From: JAVBNT01 sp031551355
Lineage (GTDB): Bacteria; Vulcanimicrobiota; CADAWZ01
DNA length: 64,000 bases
Direction: 5' to 3'
NCBI GenBank assembly: GCA_031551355.1
Contig: JAVBNT010000009.1
Span: 108,751-172,750, forward strand
Shown one piece after another: positions 43,894 through 52,613 of the stretch. Below the pieces are notes generated by a model. It was given only the letters and a program-made list of their open reading frames with translations. It was not told the DNA's origin and searched no databases. The translations under genes and the position numbers were made by a program. The first letter of the stretch is position 1. The number at the start of each line of letters is the position of its first letter.

Positions 43894-44421
43894 TTAATTT
43901 TTAAAATCCCTTATTGATTCTATCAGATGATCCATTGTAGATTTGGCAAGAGGTTCAACTTTTTCAAAAAGAATGCTCTTTACAATCATTTTACTGTCGT
44001 TTAAATTATGTTCTTTGGCGTAATTAAGGATGTTTTTGTCCGACAAAAGCTCGTTGGTTGGTATATGATATTTTAATTCGACAAAATTTCTGTCTTCTTT
44101 TCCCTTGTCCCGGCTGGGGCGCAGCCAGATTTCAAAGATCATGTCACTGTGTGGCCCTTTGCGTATTTCTTTTTCCAGTTTGTCTTTCAATTCAATATTT
44201 TCGATCGGAAAATTATATGGCGCGCTTAGAATCAGCAAGTTTCCCGAATCGGTTTCCCTTGTTTTTTCGAAACCGAACGTTTTATTGCTTTTTATGTCGA
44301 GAAATCGCAGACCGCCGCGTTTTGTTGGCCTGCCTTCGGAGGTATAAAGCCCGTAAAGGCTACTCAATATAAGGTTTATTTCTTCCGAAATTAGTTTGAA
44401 ATTCACAGTGTTACTCTGCAT
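43894..44421 (-). CDS. Hypothetical protein upstream of ackA
   Basis: 175 residues from ATG 44421, with TGGAG 8 nt upstream (an in-frame GTG at 44439 overlaps that region). Soluble, mixed alpha/beta, with no signal peptide. The motif RPTKRGGLRFLDIKSNKTFGFEKTRETD region and a later WLRPSRDKGKEDRNFVELKY are its most striking parts. I do not recognise the family. Presumably co-transcribed with ackA, from which it is separated by 17 nt. Confidence 0.65.
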   Translation of the reverse strand: MQSNTVNFKLISEEINLILSSLYGLYTSEGRPTKRGGLRFLDIKSNKTFGFEKTRETDSGNLLILSAPYNFPIENIELKDKLEKEIRKGPHSDMIFEIWLRPSRDKGKEDRNFVELKYHIPTNELLSDKNILNYAKEHNLNDSKMIVKSILFEKVEPLAKSTMDHLIESIRDFKN

Positions 44422-44504
44422 CCGTATCGCTCCAGTCACGTTAATTTAAAGCAAAACATTATTGTTTTTTGATTTGCTGAAATACGCTTCTTAATTTCTC
44501 CGAA

Positions 44505-44540
44505 ATAGTAAAAAATCCTGCACTTACAAAGTGAGGATGT
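44505..44540 (-). terminator. Hairpin with T run in the leader of the ackA operon
   Basis: On the minus strand ATCCTCACTT pairs with AAGTGCAGGAT, followed by TTTTTTA. No minus-strand gene lies upstream, so a transcript from further right would meet it before the gene at 44421; it may be an attenuator or stop antisense transcription. Confidence 0.45.
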
Positions 44541-44573
44541 CTTTATATCATTAAATTTGTATTTTCGTTTTTA

Positions 44574-44602
44574 TTGAAATAACACCGGTTTTGAAGTATA
44601 AT
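44574..44602 (+). promoter_or_regulatory. Sigma-70-like promoter for pseudopilin pair
   Basis: TTGAAA (44574-44579) and TATAAT (44597-44602) are separated by 17 nt, a near-consensus promoter. The start codon at 44791 is about 180 nt further on, giving a long leader. Confidence 0.65.
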
Positions 44603-44790
44603 TTATTTAGGAAACCATTTTTGGCAACATACACTGTTATTATTCTTAAAAGGATTCTTTTTAACCGGCATAGAATTTTTTTTGCAGATAAATATATAGG
44701 TATTGATTTTTCTGAGTTTTTGAGAGTATTATTCTCTATAGAATATTTTATATGGTTTCTGAAAATTCAACTTAAGCCGGAGTTTATTAT

Positions 44791-45429
44791 ATGATAAAAA
44801 ATAAAAAAGGGTTCAGCATTATTGAGCTGATGATTGGCATACTTATCTTATCGTCTACGATCGTTATGATTGTAGGTCTTTATACGTATCTGTTTAAAGT
44901 CTCACAAAAAGGTGTTGATCTTACCGCCGGAACGGCTGTCGGCGAGAAAGTGTTGGAAGAGTTTATTCAGGAAGCGATGACGAAACCTATTGAGAAGACG
45001 GATGGCGGCCACTATGCCAAGAAAGTAAGCGCGCTGACCAGCGGTAATGTATTTGTCGGCAGTAAAAGCGTTAACTCGTCAAAATTTTATTATGTAATAG
45101 AGGTTTCAGGCGACCTTAACAACAGTGATTACAGGCTTATGAAAGTTGACGCCACGATTAGATGGTGGGACAATACGGGAGGACTTGACTCTTTGCAGAC
45201 CAAGTCGGACGCACAGGGAAGCAATGAGGAACAGGACGGATATAATCCTTTTGTTCAGGGAACCGGTTCCGAGCATTATAATGTGTCCACGCAGTATAAC
45301 TATACTCCGGATGCTACGTCCACACCAGGTCATATACCTAAACAAATGATTGACCTTAAAACCAAAACCGGTTACGGTTTTGCCCATACCCGCATTACCA
45401 AATTGATTTTTGCTCCCCCTAATAGCTGA
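44791..45429 (+). CDS. Pseudopilin, PilV/GspI-type, second locus
   Basis: 212 residues. Leader MIKNKKG followed by FSIIELM, Glu5 present, and a hydrophobic helix. Beyond the helix there is no clear similarity to the triplicated cassettes at 1-12 kb, so this locus is a separate, older lineage. The mature part contains a G, N and D-rich stretch but no other motif I know. Inner-membrane precursor, processed by prepilin peptidase. Confidence 0.8.
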   Translation: MIKNKKGFSIIELMIGILILSSTIVMIVGLYTYLFKVSQKGVDLTAGTAVGEKVLEEFIQEAMTKPIEKTDGGHYAKKVSALTSGNVFVGSKSVNSSKFYYVIEVSGDLNNSDYRLMKVDATIRWWDNTGGLDSLQTKSDAQGSNEEQDGYNPFVQGTGSEHYNVSTQYNYTPDATSTPGHIPKQMIDLKTKTGYGFAHTRITKLIFAPPNS

Positions 45430-45466
45430 TTATTTTAAGATGTAATTTAATTTAAGGTTGTGATGT

Positions 45467-46450
45467 ATGTTAAGAAAATTTGTTAATGGGAAGATGCGTT
45501 TATCACGTGGAGCAACGCTGCTGGAATTGATCATTGCTACTGCGGTGTTTGGTTTTCTTACGCTTGCCCTGCTTGGTATACTGCAGTTCGGAACCCGTTC
45601 ATGGCGGCATGTCGAATCTAGATTTCAGGCTGAAAAGGATATACGTCGGGCTGTTCTGGATATAAACAGCCATTTGAGAAATACCGATGTAGCTACATTT
45701 AATTCAGGAACTTCTACGATAGAGACTCCATCCGACTCGAGTACCCCCCATGACAACTTAAGTGTTGATGAGAAGGGAATTACCTGGATGGCGTTTAAGA
45801 CGGCAACAGCGCGTAGCGGCGAACACGGCGATGGCCCTGATATTCTGGAAGGACAACTTCAGTATGATCCGGAACATTCATCATCCGGTATTAAGTGGAC
45901 TTTTTTTCTTCTCTATTATGTAATTCCTTTGAAGTCCTGCAGCGCCTGTTCCGAGTTTGGGATCACCGATGAAAGGCTGTGTCCTCACAAGCAATTGGTT
46001 CGAAAGTGGCTATGGATTGGTGATAAAGCCGTTGCTCCCGACTTAGCTTCGGGAACTGGTATGCCGGAAACGTTTACAGGTGGCAGAAAATACATTCAGT
46101 CTGGTGAGTTGCAGGAGTATCTGACTTCTCCATCGGACTATAAGAGCGGAGGAGGACCTTTTCCCAAACTACTGGCAAATAACGTGATGAATTTTAATGT
46201 TGCTTTTTATGATCCCACATTTCCTGCCGGAAGTTGGCGTGCACCGCAGGCAATGGCTTCAAAACCGGGGACGGTTCAGTATACGATAAGATGTTTCAAA
46301 CAATTGGAAGCTACTCAGATTAGAGTGAAGGAAGAGCTCTTAAAGGGAGGAAACAGCGATGTTCAGAAGCGGTTTGTAGAAAAATTTACGATGCAGATTG
46401 ACCAGGGAGTTGCTCCTTTAAACAATAGTTCCTCACCAGCCTCGCCATAA
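45467..46450 (+). CDS. Pseudopilin, PilW/GspJ-type, second locus
   Basis: 327 residues. The leader of 15 residues ends in SRG, followed by ATLLELIIATAVFGFL with Glu5. The following FGTRSWRHVESRFQAEKDIRRAV is typical of PilW/GspJ helices. A CSACSEFGITDERLCPHK stretch near residue 165 with three cysteines is unusual for the family and might bind a metal or form disulfides. It follows the PilV-like gene by 37 nt and is closed by a terminator; the PilX-like partner is on the other strand, at 47826. Confidence 0.8.
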   Translation: MLRKFVNGKMRLSRGATLLELIIATAVFGFLTLALLGILQFGTRSWRHVESRFQAEKDIRRAVLDINSHLRNTDVATFNSGTSTIETPSDSSTPHDNLSVDEKGITWMAFKTATARSGEHGDGPDILEGQLQYDPEHSSSGIKWTFFLLYYVIPLKSCSACSEFGITDERLCPHKQLVRKWLWIGDKAVAPDLASGTGMPETFTGGRKYIQSGELQEYLTSPSDYKSGGGPFPKLLANNVMNFNVAFYDPTFPAGSWRAPQAMASKPGTVQYTIRCFKQLEATQIRVKEELLKGGNSDVQKRFVEKFTMQIDQGVAPLNNSSSPASP

Positions 46451-46474
46451 AAATTTTATAGTTTGTCGTTATAT

Positions 46475-46505
46475 AAAAAAGCCGTCATTTTCGACGGCTT
46501 TTTAT
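46475..46505 (+). terminator. Terminator after the pseudopilin pair
   Basis: AAAAAAGCCGTC pairs with GACGGCTTTTT around ATTTTC, with A and T runs on both sides; usable in both directions. Confidence 0.88.
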
Positions 46506-46530
46506 ATTCTGTAAGCCAGGCATTGTCAGG

Positions 46531-46594
46531 GTGCTATCAGATTTTCGGCGCAGCAACATCGGGGTTTGTTGCGGAGCCGGAAAGCTGATGGCAC
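46531..46594. repeat. Hairpin with conserved loop, copy 1
   Basis: A 64-nt imperfect palindrome: GTGC-ATCAG-TTTTCGGC-GCAACA on the left is matched by TGTTGC-GCCGGAAA-CTGAT-GCAC on the right. The loop and its closing bases read CATCGGGGTTTG, almost the same as in the next hairpin. Confidence 0.65.
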
Positions 46595-46673
46595 ACGTGT
46601 AGAAGTTTTGTCGAAAAAAACAAATAAGCTCCGCAACAGACTCGAAAAGCTGAATAGAGTTGAATGACAGTCA

Positions 46674-46737
46674 TTTCCTTACAGTTATGAAGAAGGCGGC
46701 ATCGGGATTTGCCGCCGACAGAATATCTGTAAGGAAA
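46674..46737. repeat. Hairpin with conserved loop, copy 2
   Basis: TTTCCTTACAG (46674-46684) is inverted at 46727-46737; the inner stem GGCGGCA/TGCCGCC (46695-46716) encloses a loop reading CATCGGGATTTG. The stems differ from copy 1 but the loop is kept. No gene is seen between 46451 and 46825. Confidence 0.6.
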
Positions 46738-46825
46738 GTCGAAAAGCAACAGAAATGCCAAACCTACTTACTATCCAATTTTAGGAGAATTCGCATAACT
46801 ATTCAATGTGTCTTTGGTTTGACGC

Positions 46826-47206
46826 TTACATATAACCAGTATCAATGGGTAGATTATCATTTTGAACAGCAAAGCCTAGTTCTTCAAATTTATAATTCAA
46901 ACTTTTATCAAAGGTTACATAAACCTGTGTTCCCGATTCAAGCAGGTCACTTACCTCAAATTTGCCGTTTTCGTCGGTGACTTTACCGGTATCAATGCCG
47001 TTTACAAATACTTTTGCTCCGGGGATGGGGGTGCCATCAGGGTAAACAAGAGTTCCTGTTATTATTTTGGTAATTTTTGTATCCGGCGAAACAGTCGGAT
47101 TTGGTTTTGGCTGATTACTGCCATAGTAACGGGTGGAATCCGTATCGCCGCAGCCGGTCATAAAAATTACTGCTATGGCAGCAATTAGCAAATATAATTT
47201 TTTCAT
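46826..47206 (-). CDS. Short lipoprotein with regulatory-like beta domain
   Basis: 126 residues from ATG 47206 behind GGAGG. Signal MKKLYLLIAAIAVIFMTGC. The mature start GDTDSTRYYGS is nearly the same as that of the NHL lipoprotein at 51009 (GDTDSTRYFGS). One carboxypeptidase-regulatory-like/transthyretin-like beta domain follows (GTLVYPDGTPIPGAKVFVNG). It ends where the larger relative continues into the propeller, so it is a natural or truncated propeller-less form. Confidence 0.75.
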   Translation of the reverse strand: MKKLYLLIAAIAVIFMTGCGDTDSTRYYGSNQPKPNPTVSPDTKITKIITGTLVYPDGTPIPGAKVFVNGIDTGKVTDENGKFEVSDLLESGTQVYVTFDKSLNYKFEELGFAVQNDNLPIDTGYM

Positions 47207-47451
47207 AAATTCCTCCAAAATTTTAAAGATACAAAATATATAGCTATTCAGAAAGTTTACTAATATTTTCTTGCCCAAACAAAAGATTTCCTTTGACAAA
47301 AAAATACAAACTCATAATAAAATATTAAACCATTTATATTGCAAATTCTTGAACATGATGTATAAAATTTTGGAGTGATTGTTAAAAGTTTTATTTTTTT
47401 TTGAGGCATGCAGAATACAGTCAGTTCTTGGTTTGTTTATCTTCCAGTCTG

Positions 47452-47690
47452 CCAAGTGGAGGCTATTAAGGGGGCTATAATTTCGCGCCCCCTCGCATCC
47501 TCCCCTATGGAAACCCCTCCAAGGCTACCCCCGCGCTCGGCCTGGCGCAAGACAATGTTTTCGGTGAATAGTTTATTGCTGCAGAGAGACTTCAGACGGC
47601 TACCACTCTTCTAATGCGTTTTCCCCTGCAACGAGTTTACCCACGGTGCCAAGCCATCTGAAGTTGGGCTTAGCCAAGGCTCATCGTAAG
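47452..47690 (-). repeat. Dispersed structured element, copy B
   Basis: About 239 bp in reverse orientation. Read on the minus strand it has all core blocks: CTTCAGATGGCTTGGCACC, AAGAGTGGTAGCCGTCTGAA, ACATTGTCTTGCGCCAGG, GGAGGGGTTTCCATAGGGG and GGGGGCGCGAAATTATAGCC before TTAATAGCCTCC. The 3' tail seen in copies A, C and D is absent. Confidence 0.8.
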
Positions 47691-47756
47691 AAATGTCGAC
47701 AGATTAATTTTTGAAAATTGCCGATCAGTTTCAAACGATCTTCGAGCTATCTTAAT

Positions 47757-47797
47757 GCAAAAAATCCCCCTATCGTTAGATAAGAGGATTTTAAATA
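47757..47797 (-). terminator. Terminator after the large PilX-like gene
   Basis: On the minus strand AAAATCCTCTTATC pairs with GATAGGGGGATTTT (G-U pairs included), followed by TT. Confidence 0.8.
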
Positions 47798-47825
47798 TTT
47801 GTCACCGATTATTTTACGCTTATAT

Positions 47826-50800
47826 TTAGAAAACACCTCTATACACATATTTCGTAAGGGTTTTATCACCATAGTAGAAAAACTGCATATAATCAGGATC
47901 ATAGCACATATTAACAGCACCGGCATTTATAATATTTATCTGCCCGTTAACTAATGCCCCTGAATCATCCTTACCATAGGCAACAACACCGCCTCTAACA
48001 GTTATAGAGCCGCCGGCAGCATCTGCTTTAAAATTACCATGTCTAGTATATATCATGCCGCGAATGATACTATCGTTAACCCCAGGCATTGTGTCAGAAT
48101 ACATAGCGTCCTGCATTTTAATAAATTCTTTACCCTGATCTTTAGAAGTATCAGTTCTGGAATCCGTCTGATTAACATACTTACCAATCTGCAATTTATT
48201 ACCGCTATAATCAATAACAAAATCATCCGGTTTAGCAGAAGTCATGGAGTCTCCTGTATATTTAAAATTATTCAACAAACCTTCAATTCGATTAAGACGA
48301 TCAGCAACAGTGACTCCTTTATTAGTGGACTGAAAACTATTCCAGAAAGCATTCCAATCACTTACCTGGTCTGCTGAAAAATAAAGTCCATTTGATGAAG
48401 AGGTTTTTCCTTGAATATAATTATCAGTACTACTATGAGAATACATAACTTTAACTTTAGATGATGCAACATTTTCTGTTTCAGCTTTCAATGCTTTAAA
48501 AACTGCTTGTGAGTTGAGTGAACATGTCCCATTAACACTATCAACAACCATTATGTCAGAATTAAACTGACTCAGTGACGTACATAATTCATATTTATAA
48601 TTACCCATTGCCTTTTTATAATCACTACCAGTAATTTTATCCAGTCCCAAACGCACTACAGGAGTCTGAGAAGGAATAGAACCATCAGAGCTGATTGGTA
48701 TATAGACAAAAAGATCATCAGGCTCGCCAACACCTGTAGGGCCAGGCATATGAAGCCACACCTCAAGAAAATTACCAGTGTATTGTTGTATCTTATTAAG
48801 AGTTTGGCTTGTTTCTGCGGATGTCTTCGTGCCAAGGACATATTGAAATGAACTATTCCTTAAATTAACAGTCATATATGCCTTATAATCACCAAAATTA
48901 GCACTTATCCAATCATATGATTTATATCTCGAAGAAATATACGGATCATGATGCTGAAGATATCCACTAACTTCAATATCATCATTTCCAAGTGTCGCAA
49001 CAAAAATATCTACAGAGGCATCATTAAAGTTACCTCCAGACATATCAATTGTATCAACATTTTCTAAACTAGATGACAATAAATCAAATTTCAAAGGATT
49101 CTCAACAGTTCCATCAAAACCAGAACCCACTCTAGCAGAATTCTTGGAAATTACCATTTCCGCAAAAAGTAACTGCTCTCTTTCATCCTTACATCCTAAG
49201 CGGCTTAACTCAGAGCCAAGAGTCTTATCTGATTGTCCCAAATAGCCCAATAAAAATGCTGCAGCATCTGCTTCAGAGTCAAATTTTTTCCCATTTGCAG
49301 CTGTTGCAAATGCTGCCCAGATAGTCTGCAAAAAGCCACCATTATCCACTAGCTCATTATATGCAGCAACATACTTAGTGGTAGTAGACGGCAACACTTC
49401 GACATCTTTTTCTGCATATACTGAAACACCGCTATTTTTTTCTGTGTCAAAATAGGAACCTCCCTGAAGATACACATTACCTTTGGAGAAAATTTTACCC
49501 TTACCGGTAACCTCACCCTGCAAAACCAAATCGGCTGCTTTTACAGGACTCCCTACTTCCAGAGAAGCACCGCCTTCCTCAAAATTAATCTTAGCCCTAT
49601 CAGTCGCGGAAAGAACGACAAAACCATCGGCATTTGTCTTATTAATATCTTCAACAACTCCAATAAATAAATCTCCCCGACAGACAACGTTAGCGGTAAC
49701 ACTTACCCTTGGCATATCAGCCGTAACCTCGGCCGAGACAACCTCTCCCGGTTTGTAAAAATTAAGACCACTCCTGTTGACATTATTAAAATTTTTACCA
49801 CCAGCAAGCAACTTTATCTGATCCTTATGAAGACCCCCAACAGAAACATTCTCATAATACTGCCAGGTCCCGGAAGCTTTATCATACAAGTAGGCACCAC
49901 TTCCAATTCCTTCATCAGAATTATTTGTCGTCAATTTCTGCCAATTTATATCCTTAGAAGCTGCTTCTAAGATTTTTTCCGTATTAACAACATCAGATGT
50001 ATTTATATTTATACCATACTCTTCAACAATACCGTTAGAACCAGTTGATTCAAGAGGGTCCAACGGAGTCTTCACAATACCTTCATATTTATAGGCAGGA
50101 TTGACAAAAACTCTTTTCGCAAACGCAGTTCCTGTATTGCCAAGTTCAAAACAATTTTTATTTCCCGCTGCAGATTCCACAAGGATATCATTTGCAGATC
50201 TTATATCTGTAGAAGTACCAGCAGCAGCATTCACACGAAAAGTAGGGTTAGGACCAAGAAGAGATACACCAATATCTCCCCTTGCTACGGAAGGAGAATT
50301 TATCGGAGAAGATGATGTCGGCGTTATGTATGCTTCAGCATACCTAATAACACCATTAGAAATCCCTTTTACAATCAAATAAACACCATCGCCAGGAACC
50401 TTTTTAAAATCGTAAAAACTACCTAAATCATTTTTTTTCTTGGAAAAAGAATCTGTCCGGGCAATATTGTTACAAGAAATGTAATTAACATTGGCACTTG
50501 TATTTAACGCTGCTGTCTCATTGAACGCAATAAAAAATTCGGAATGTGAAGAATTACCAACCCCACCGATAACACCTGAGACCAAGCCATTGTCTTCTGT
50601 AACAGAAATACCACTAATACCAGGAAAATTTATTGGTGAAGGAGATGTATTTGTCTGCATCCAAGCTGAATCGGAATAAATCCGGGCTCTTGCATACTCC
50701 AAACCAGAAACGGCTGCATAATAAGCGCGTTCACCATCGCTGTAATTACGCCCCAATTTCATACCACTATGCGCCGACATAGCAAGCAAGGTCGCAATCA

Positions 50801-50882
50801 TAATAATAATTGTAAGCAGAAGCATAGTAGTGATTAAAACAATACCTTGTCTTTTACCTGTATGTTTAAAAAGACGATTCAT
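47826..50882 (-). CDS. Very large PilX/GspK-like pseudopilin
   Basis: 1018 residues from ATG 50882 behind GGAGG (a longer in-frame start at 50897 is less likely). Leader MNRLFKHTGKRQG, then IVLITTMLLLTIIIMIATLL without Glu5, as in PilX_N/GspK proteins. The remainder is a large surface-type domain rich in S, T, N and G with beta-helical-looking stretches (VVCRGDLFIGV, LVLQGEVTGKGKIFSKGNVY) similar in style to the C-terminal parts of the cassette PilX proteins. The length is more than twice the usual one; an adhesin at the pilus tip, like PilY1-associated or tip-located pilins, is a reasonable idea. Isolated from pilV/pilW partners, which are convergent at 44.8-46.5 kb. Confidence 0.78.
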   Translation of the reverse strand: MNRLFKHTGKRQGIVLITTMLLLTIIIMIATLLAMSAHSGMKLGRNYSDGERAYYAAVSGLEYARARIYSDSAWMQTNTSPSPINFPGISGISVTEDNGLVSGVIGGVGNSSHSEFFIAFNETAALNTSANVNYISCNNIARTDSFSKKKNDLGSFYDFKKVPGDGVYLIVKGISNGVIRYAEAYITPTSSSPINSPSVARGDIGVSLLGPNPTFRVNAAAGTSTDIRSANDILVESAAGNKNCFELGNTGTAFAKRVFVNPAYKYEGIVKTPLDPLESTGSNGIVEEYGININTSDVVNTEKILEAASKDINWQKLTTNNSDEGIGSGAYLYDKASGTWQYYENVSVGGLHKDQIKLLAGGKNFNNVNRSGLNFYKPGEVVSAEVTADMPRVSVTANVVCRGDLFIGVVEDINKTNADGFVVLSATDRAKINFEEGGASLEVGSPVKAADLVLQGEVTGKGKIFSKGNVYLQGGSYFDTEKNSGVSVYAEKDVEVLPSTTTKYVAAYNELVDNGGFLQTIWAAFATAANGKKFDSEADAAAFLLGYLGQSDKTLGSELSRLGCKDEREQLLFAEMVISKNSARVGSGFDGTVENPLKFDLLSSSLENVDTIDMSGGNFNDASVDIFVATLGNDDIEVSGYLQHHDPYISSRYKSYDWISANFGDYKAYMTVNLRNSSFQYVLGTKTSAETSQTLNKIQQYTGNFLEVWLHMPGPTGVGEPDDLFVYIPISSDGSIPSQTPVVRLGLDKITGSDYKKAMGNYKYELCTSLSQFNSDIMVVDSVNGTCSLNSQAVFKALKAETENVASSKVKVMYSHSSTDNYIQGKTSSSNGLYFSADQVSDWNAFWNSFQSTNKGVTVADRLNRIEGLLNNFKYTGDSMTSAKPDDFVIDYSGNKLQIGKYVNQTDSRTDTSKDQGKEFIKMQDAMYSDTMPGVNDSIIRGMIYTRHGNFKADAAGGSITVRGGVVAYGKDDSGALVNGQINIINAGAVNMCYDPDYMQFFYYGDKTLTKYVYRGVF

Positions 50883-51008
50883 AATCCCTACCTCCAAAAA
50901 TTATTTCTAGAGTATAATTATAGCATAAAATCAACAAAAAAACAGCAACAGACCATAAAATTGCATTACAAAAACAAACTTTACATAAATCCAAAACTAT
51001 CAAGAAAA

Positions 51009-52475
51009 TTATTCAGTCATTACTATTTTCTTCAATACTGTCATATTCTCCATTACATAAAGAATAGAACCATCCGAGTTAAATTTCAAACAAGCAGGTA
51101 TTTCAAAAAAATAAGAGCTACCACCCAGCAAATAAACAAAAGTATCATTACCGCTTAAAGCTCCAGACACAGGGTTAGCATATTTTATTCTGTAATTCTC
51201 ATAATCAGCTATATATAAAGCATCTGTGCAAGGAGACAGACTCAAAGACATAGTTCTGTAAAAATTAGCAGCACTACCTACAACGGGATAAGTTGAATTA
51301 TCCCCAAAATTACCAGTACCAGCTATATCATAAACAAGTACCTCAGATGATTTTGAGTTTGCGCTTAAACCGGTTATCTTACGTATACGGTTACCACCAA
51401 TATCGGTATCAGATTGCTCAGAATCAGCAATATATAAAATGGTATCATCACTATTTATGGCAATGTCTAAAGGAAATCTAAACTGCGCAGAACTGCCTGG
51501 TCCATTGACAAAACCAATGATACCAGTGCCGGCTATTGTAGACACAGATGTCTGTTGCGAATTAGTTGCACTCGCAACACCGATTATTTTACGTATTGCA
51601 TAATTGCCTGCGTCACAAACATATAAAATATTCCCATCTGAAGTAACCGTTAAGTTCATAAGTCCCTTAAAAGACGCTAGATCTCCACGGTCATCAAGAT
51701 AACCTGAACTACCATTACCGGCAATGGTATAAACCTTTACAGTATCAGAGCTCACAGCATTTTTAAGATTTGTTATTTTCTTTATATTACGGGAACCATA
51801 GCAAGATACATAAAGAGAGTCTCCGTCAGGAGAAACAACAATCCCCCTGGGATTACTAAACTGAGCCAAAGAACCATTGACATCAGAAACATCTCCGGCA
51901 ATACCGGTCCCGGCAAGTATTATTAATTCATTAGTAACAAGATCTAATCTCTTAATTTTATGTGCCAGACCATCGGCCAGATAAATAAATTTATTATCGG
52001 GAGAAACAGCAAAATACCAGACAGAAGTTATTGCGCCAGCTTCCAGTGGCAATGTAGTTATACGACAATTTGCAGCTGATAGTCCAAAAGGAATATATCC
52101 AACAATACTGCCAACATTAAAGGACTGTTCTACACCATATGTAGTTAATTTTAAATCACTAAAAACATAATCAGCACTGTTATCAGCCGTTTTTTTACTA
52201 AAAGCCAAACTAACAACAGCATCAGGGTTGGACAATATATCCAACACAAAATTGCCTAAAGCATCTGTAACAGTAGACACACCGTTTGCACTTACCGTTA
52301 CACCGGACATAAAAACTCCATCAGGAAAAATTACTGTGCCGGCAATTTTACGGGCAATCTCTTCACGTGCATTACTGCCACTACCGCTTCCAAAATAACG
52401 AGTTGAGTCAGTATCGCCACAACCAGCAAGGAAAATAACTGCGGCGATCAAAAAAACTAAACATTTTTTTTTCAT
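51009..52475 (-). CDS. NHL-repeat lipoprotein 4
   Basis: 488 residues. Signal MKKKCLVFLIAAVIFLAGC; the mature start GDTDSTRYFGSGSGS is shared with the short lipoprotein at 46826. A regulatory-like beta domain (IAGTVIFPDGVFMSGVTVSANG) is followed by about six NHL blades (FIYLADGLAHKIKRLDL, LYVSCYGSRNIKKITN, LYIADYENYRIKYANP). Smaller and more diverged than the 29-37 kb trio. Anchored in the outer membrane or facing the periplasm; the ligand is unknown. Confidence 0.85.
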   Translation of the reverse strand: MKKKCLVFLIAAVIFLAGCGDTDSTRYFGSGSGSNAREEIARKIAGTVIFPDGVFMSGVTVSANGVSTVTDALGNFVLDILSNPDAVVSLAFSKKTADNSADYVFSDLKLTTYGVEQSFNVGSIVGYIPFGLSAANCRITTLPLEAGAITSVWYFAVSPDNKFIYLADGLAHKIKRLDLVTNELIILAGTGIAGDVSDVNGSLAQFSNPRGIVVSPDGDSLYVSCYGSRNIKKITNLKNAVSSDTVKVYTIAGNGSSGYLDDRGDLASFKGLMNLTVTSDGNILYVCDAGNYAIRKIIGVASATNSQQTSVSTIAGTGIIGFVNGPGSSAQFRFPLDIAINSDDTILYIADSEQSDTDIGGNRIRKITGLSANSKSSEVLVYDIAGTGNFGDNSTYPVVGSAANFYRTMSLSLSPCTDALYIADYENYRIKYANPVSGALSGNDTFVYLLGGSSYFFEIPACLKFNSDGSILYVMENMTVLKKIVMTE

Positions 52476-52560
52476 AATACATAGTTCTCCTAAAAATAAA
52501 ACGTTACTAAAGAAGAAAATCTTTCTACAAATTGCATATCATTCCTGCAAAGCAAGTATA

Positions 52561-52593
52561 TTAAAAAGGACTTTCCTAGAAAGTCCTTTTTAA
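52561..52593 (-). terminator. Terminator after the EF-hand protein gene
   Basis: A perfect 15-bp stem, TTAAAAAGGACTTTC with GAAAGTCCTTTTTAA, and a 3-nt loop; works on either strand. Confidence 0.9.
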
Positions 52594-52613
52594 TATACTT
52601 TATCTAACTCTTT

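Noticed and set aside
44591..44794. 67-codon plus-strand frame overlapping the start of the pseudopilin gene
   Set aside because: Its TTG start is part of the promoter region (TATAAT at 44597-44602), there is no ribosome binding site, and the product has no recognisable character. Taken as leader sequence.
46660..46980. 106-codon plus-strand frame
   Set aside because: It runs through the hairpin at 46674-46737 and antisense through the well-supported lipoprotein gene at 46826; composition is not protein-like.
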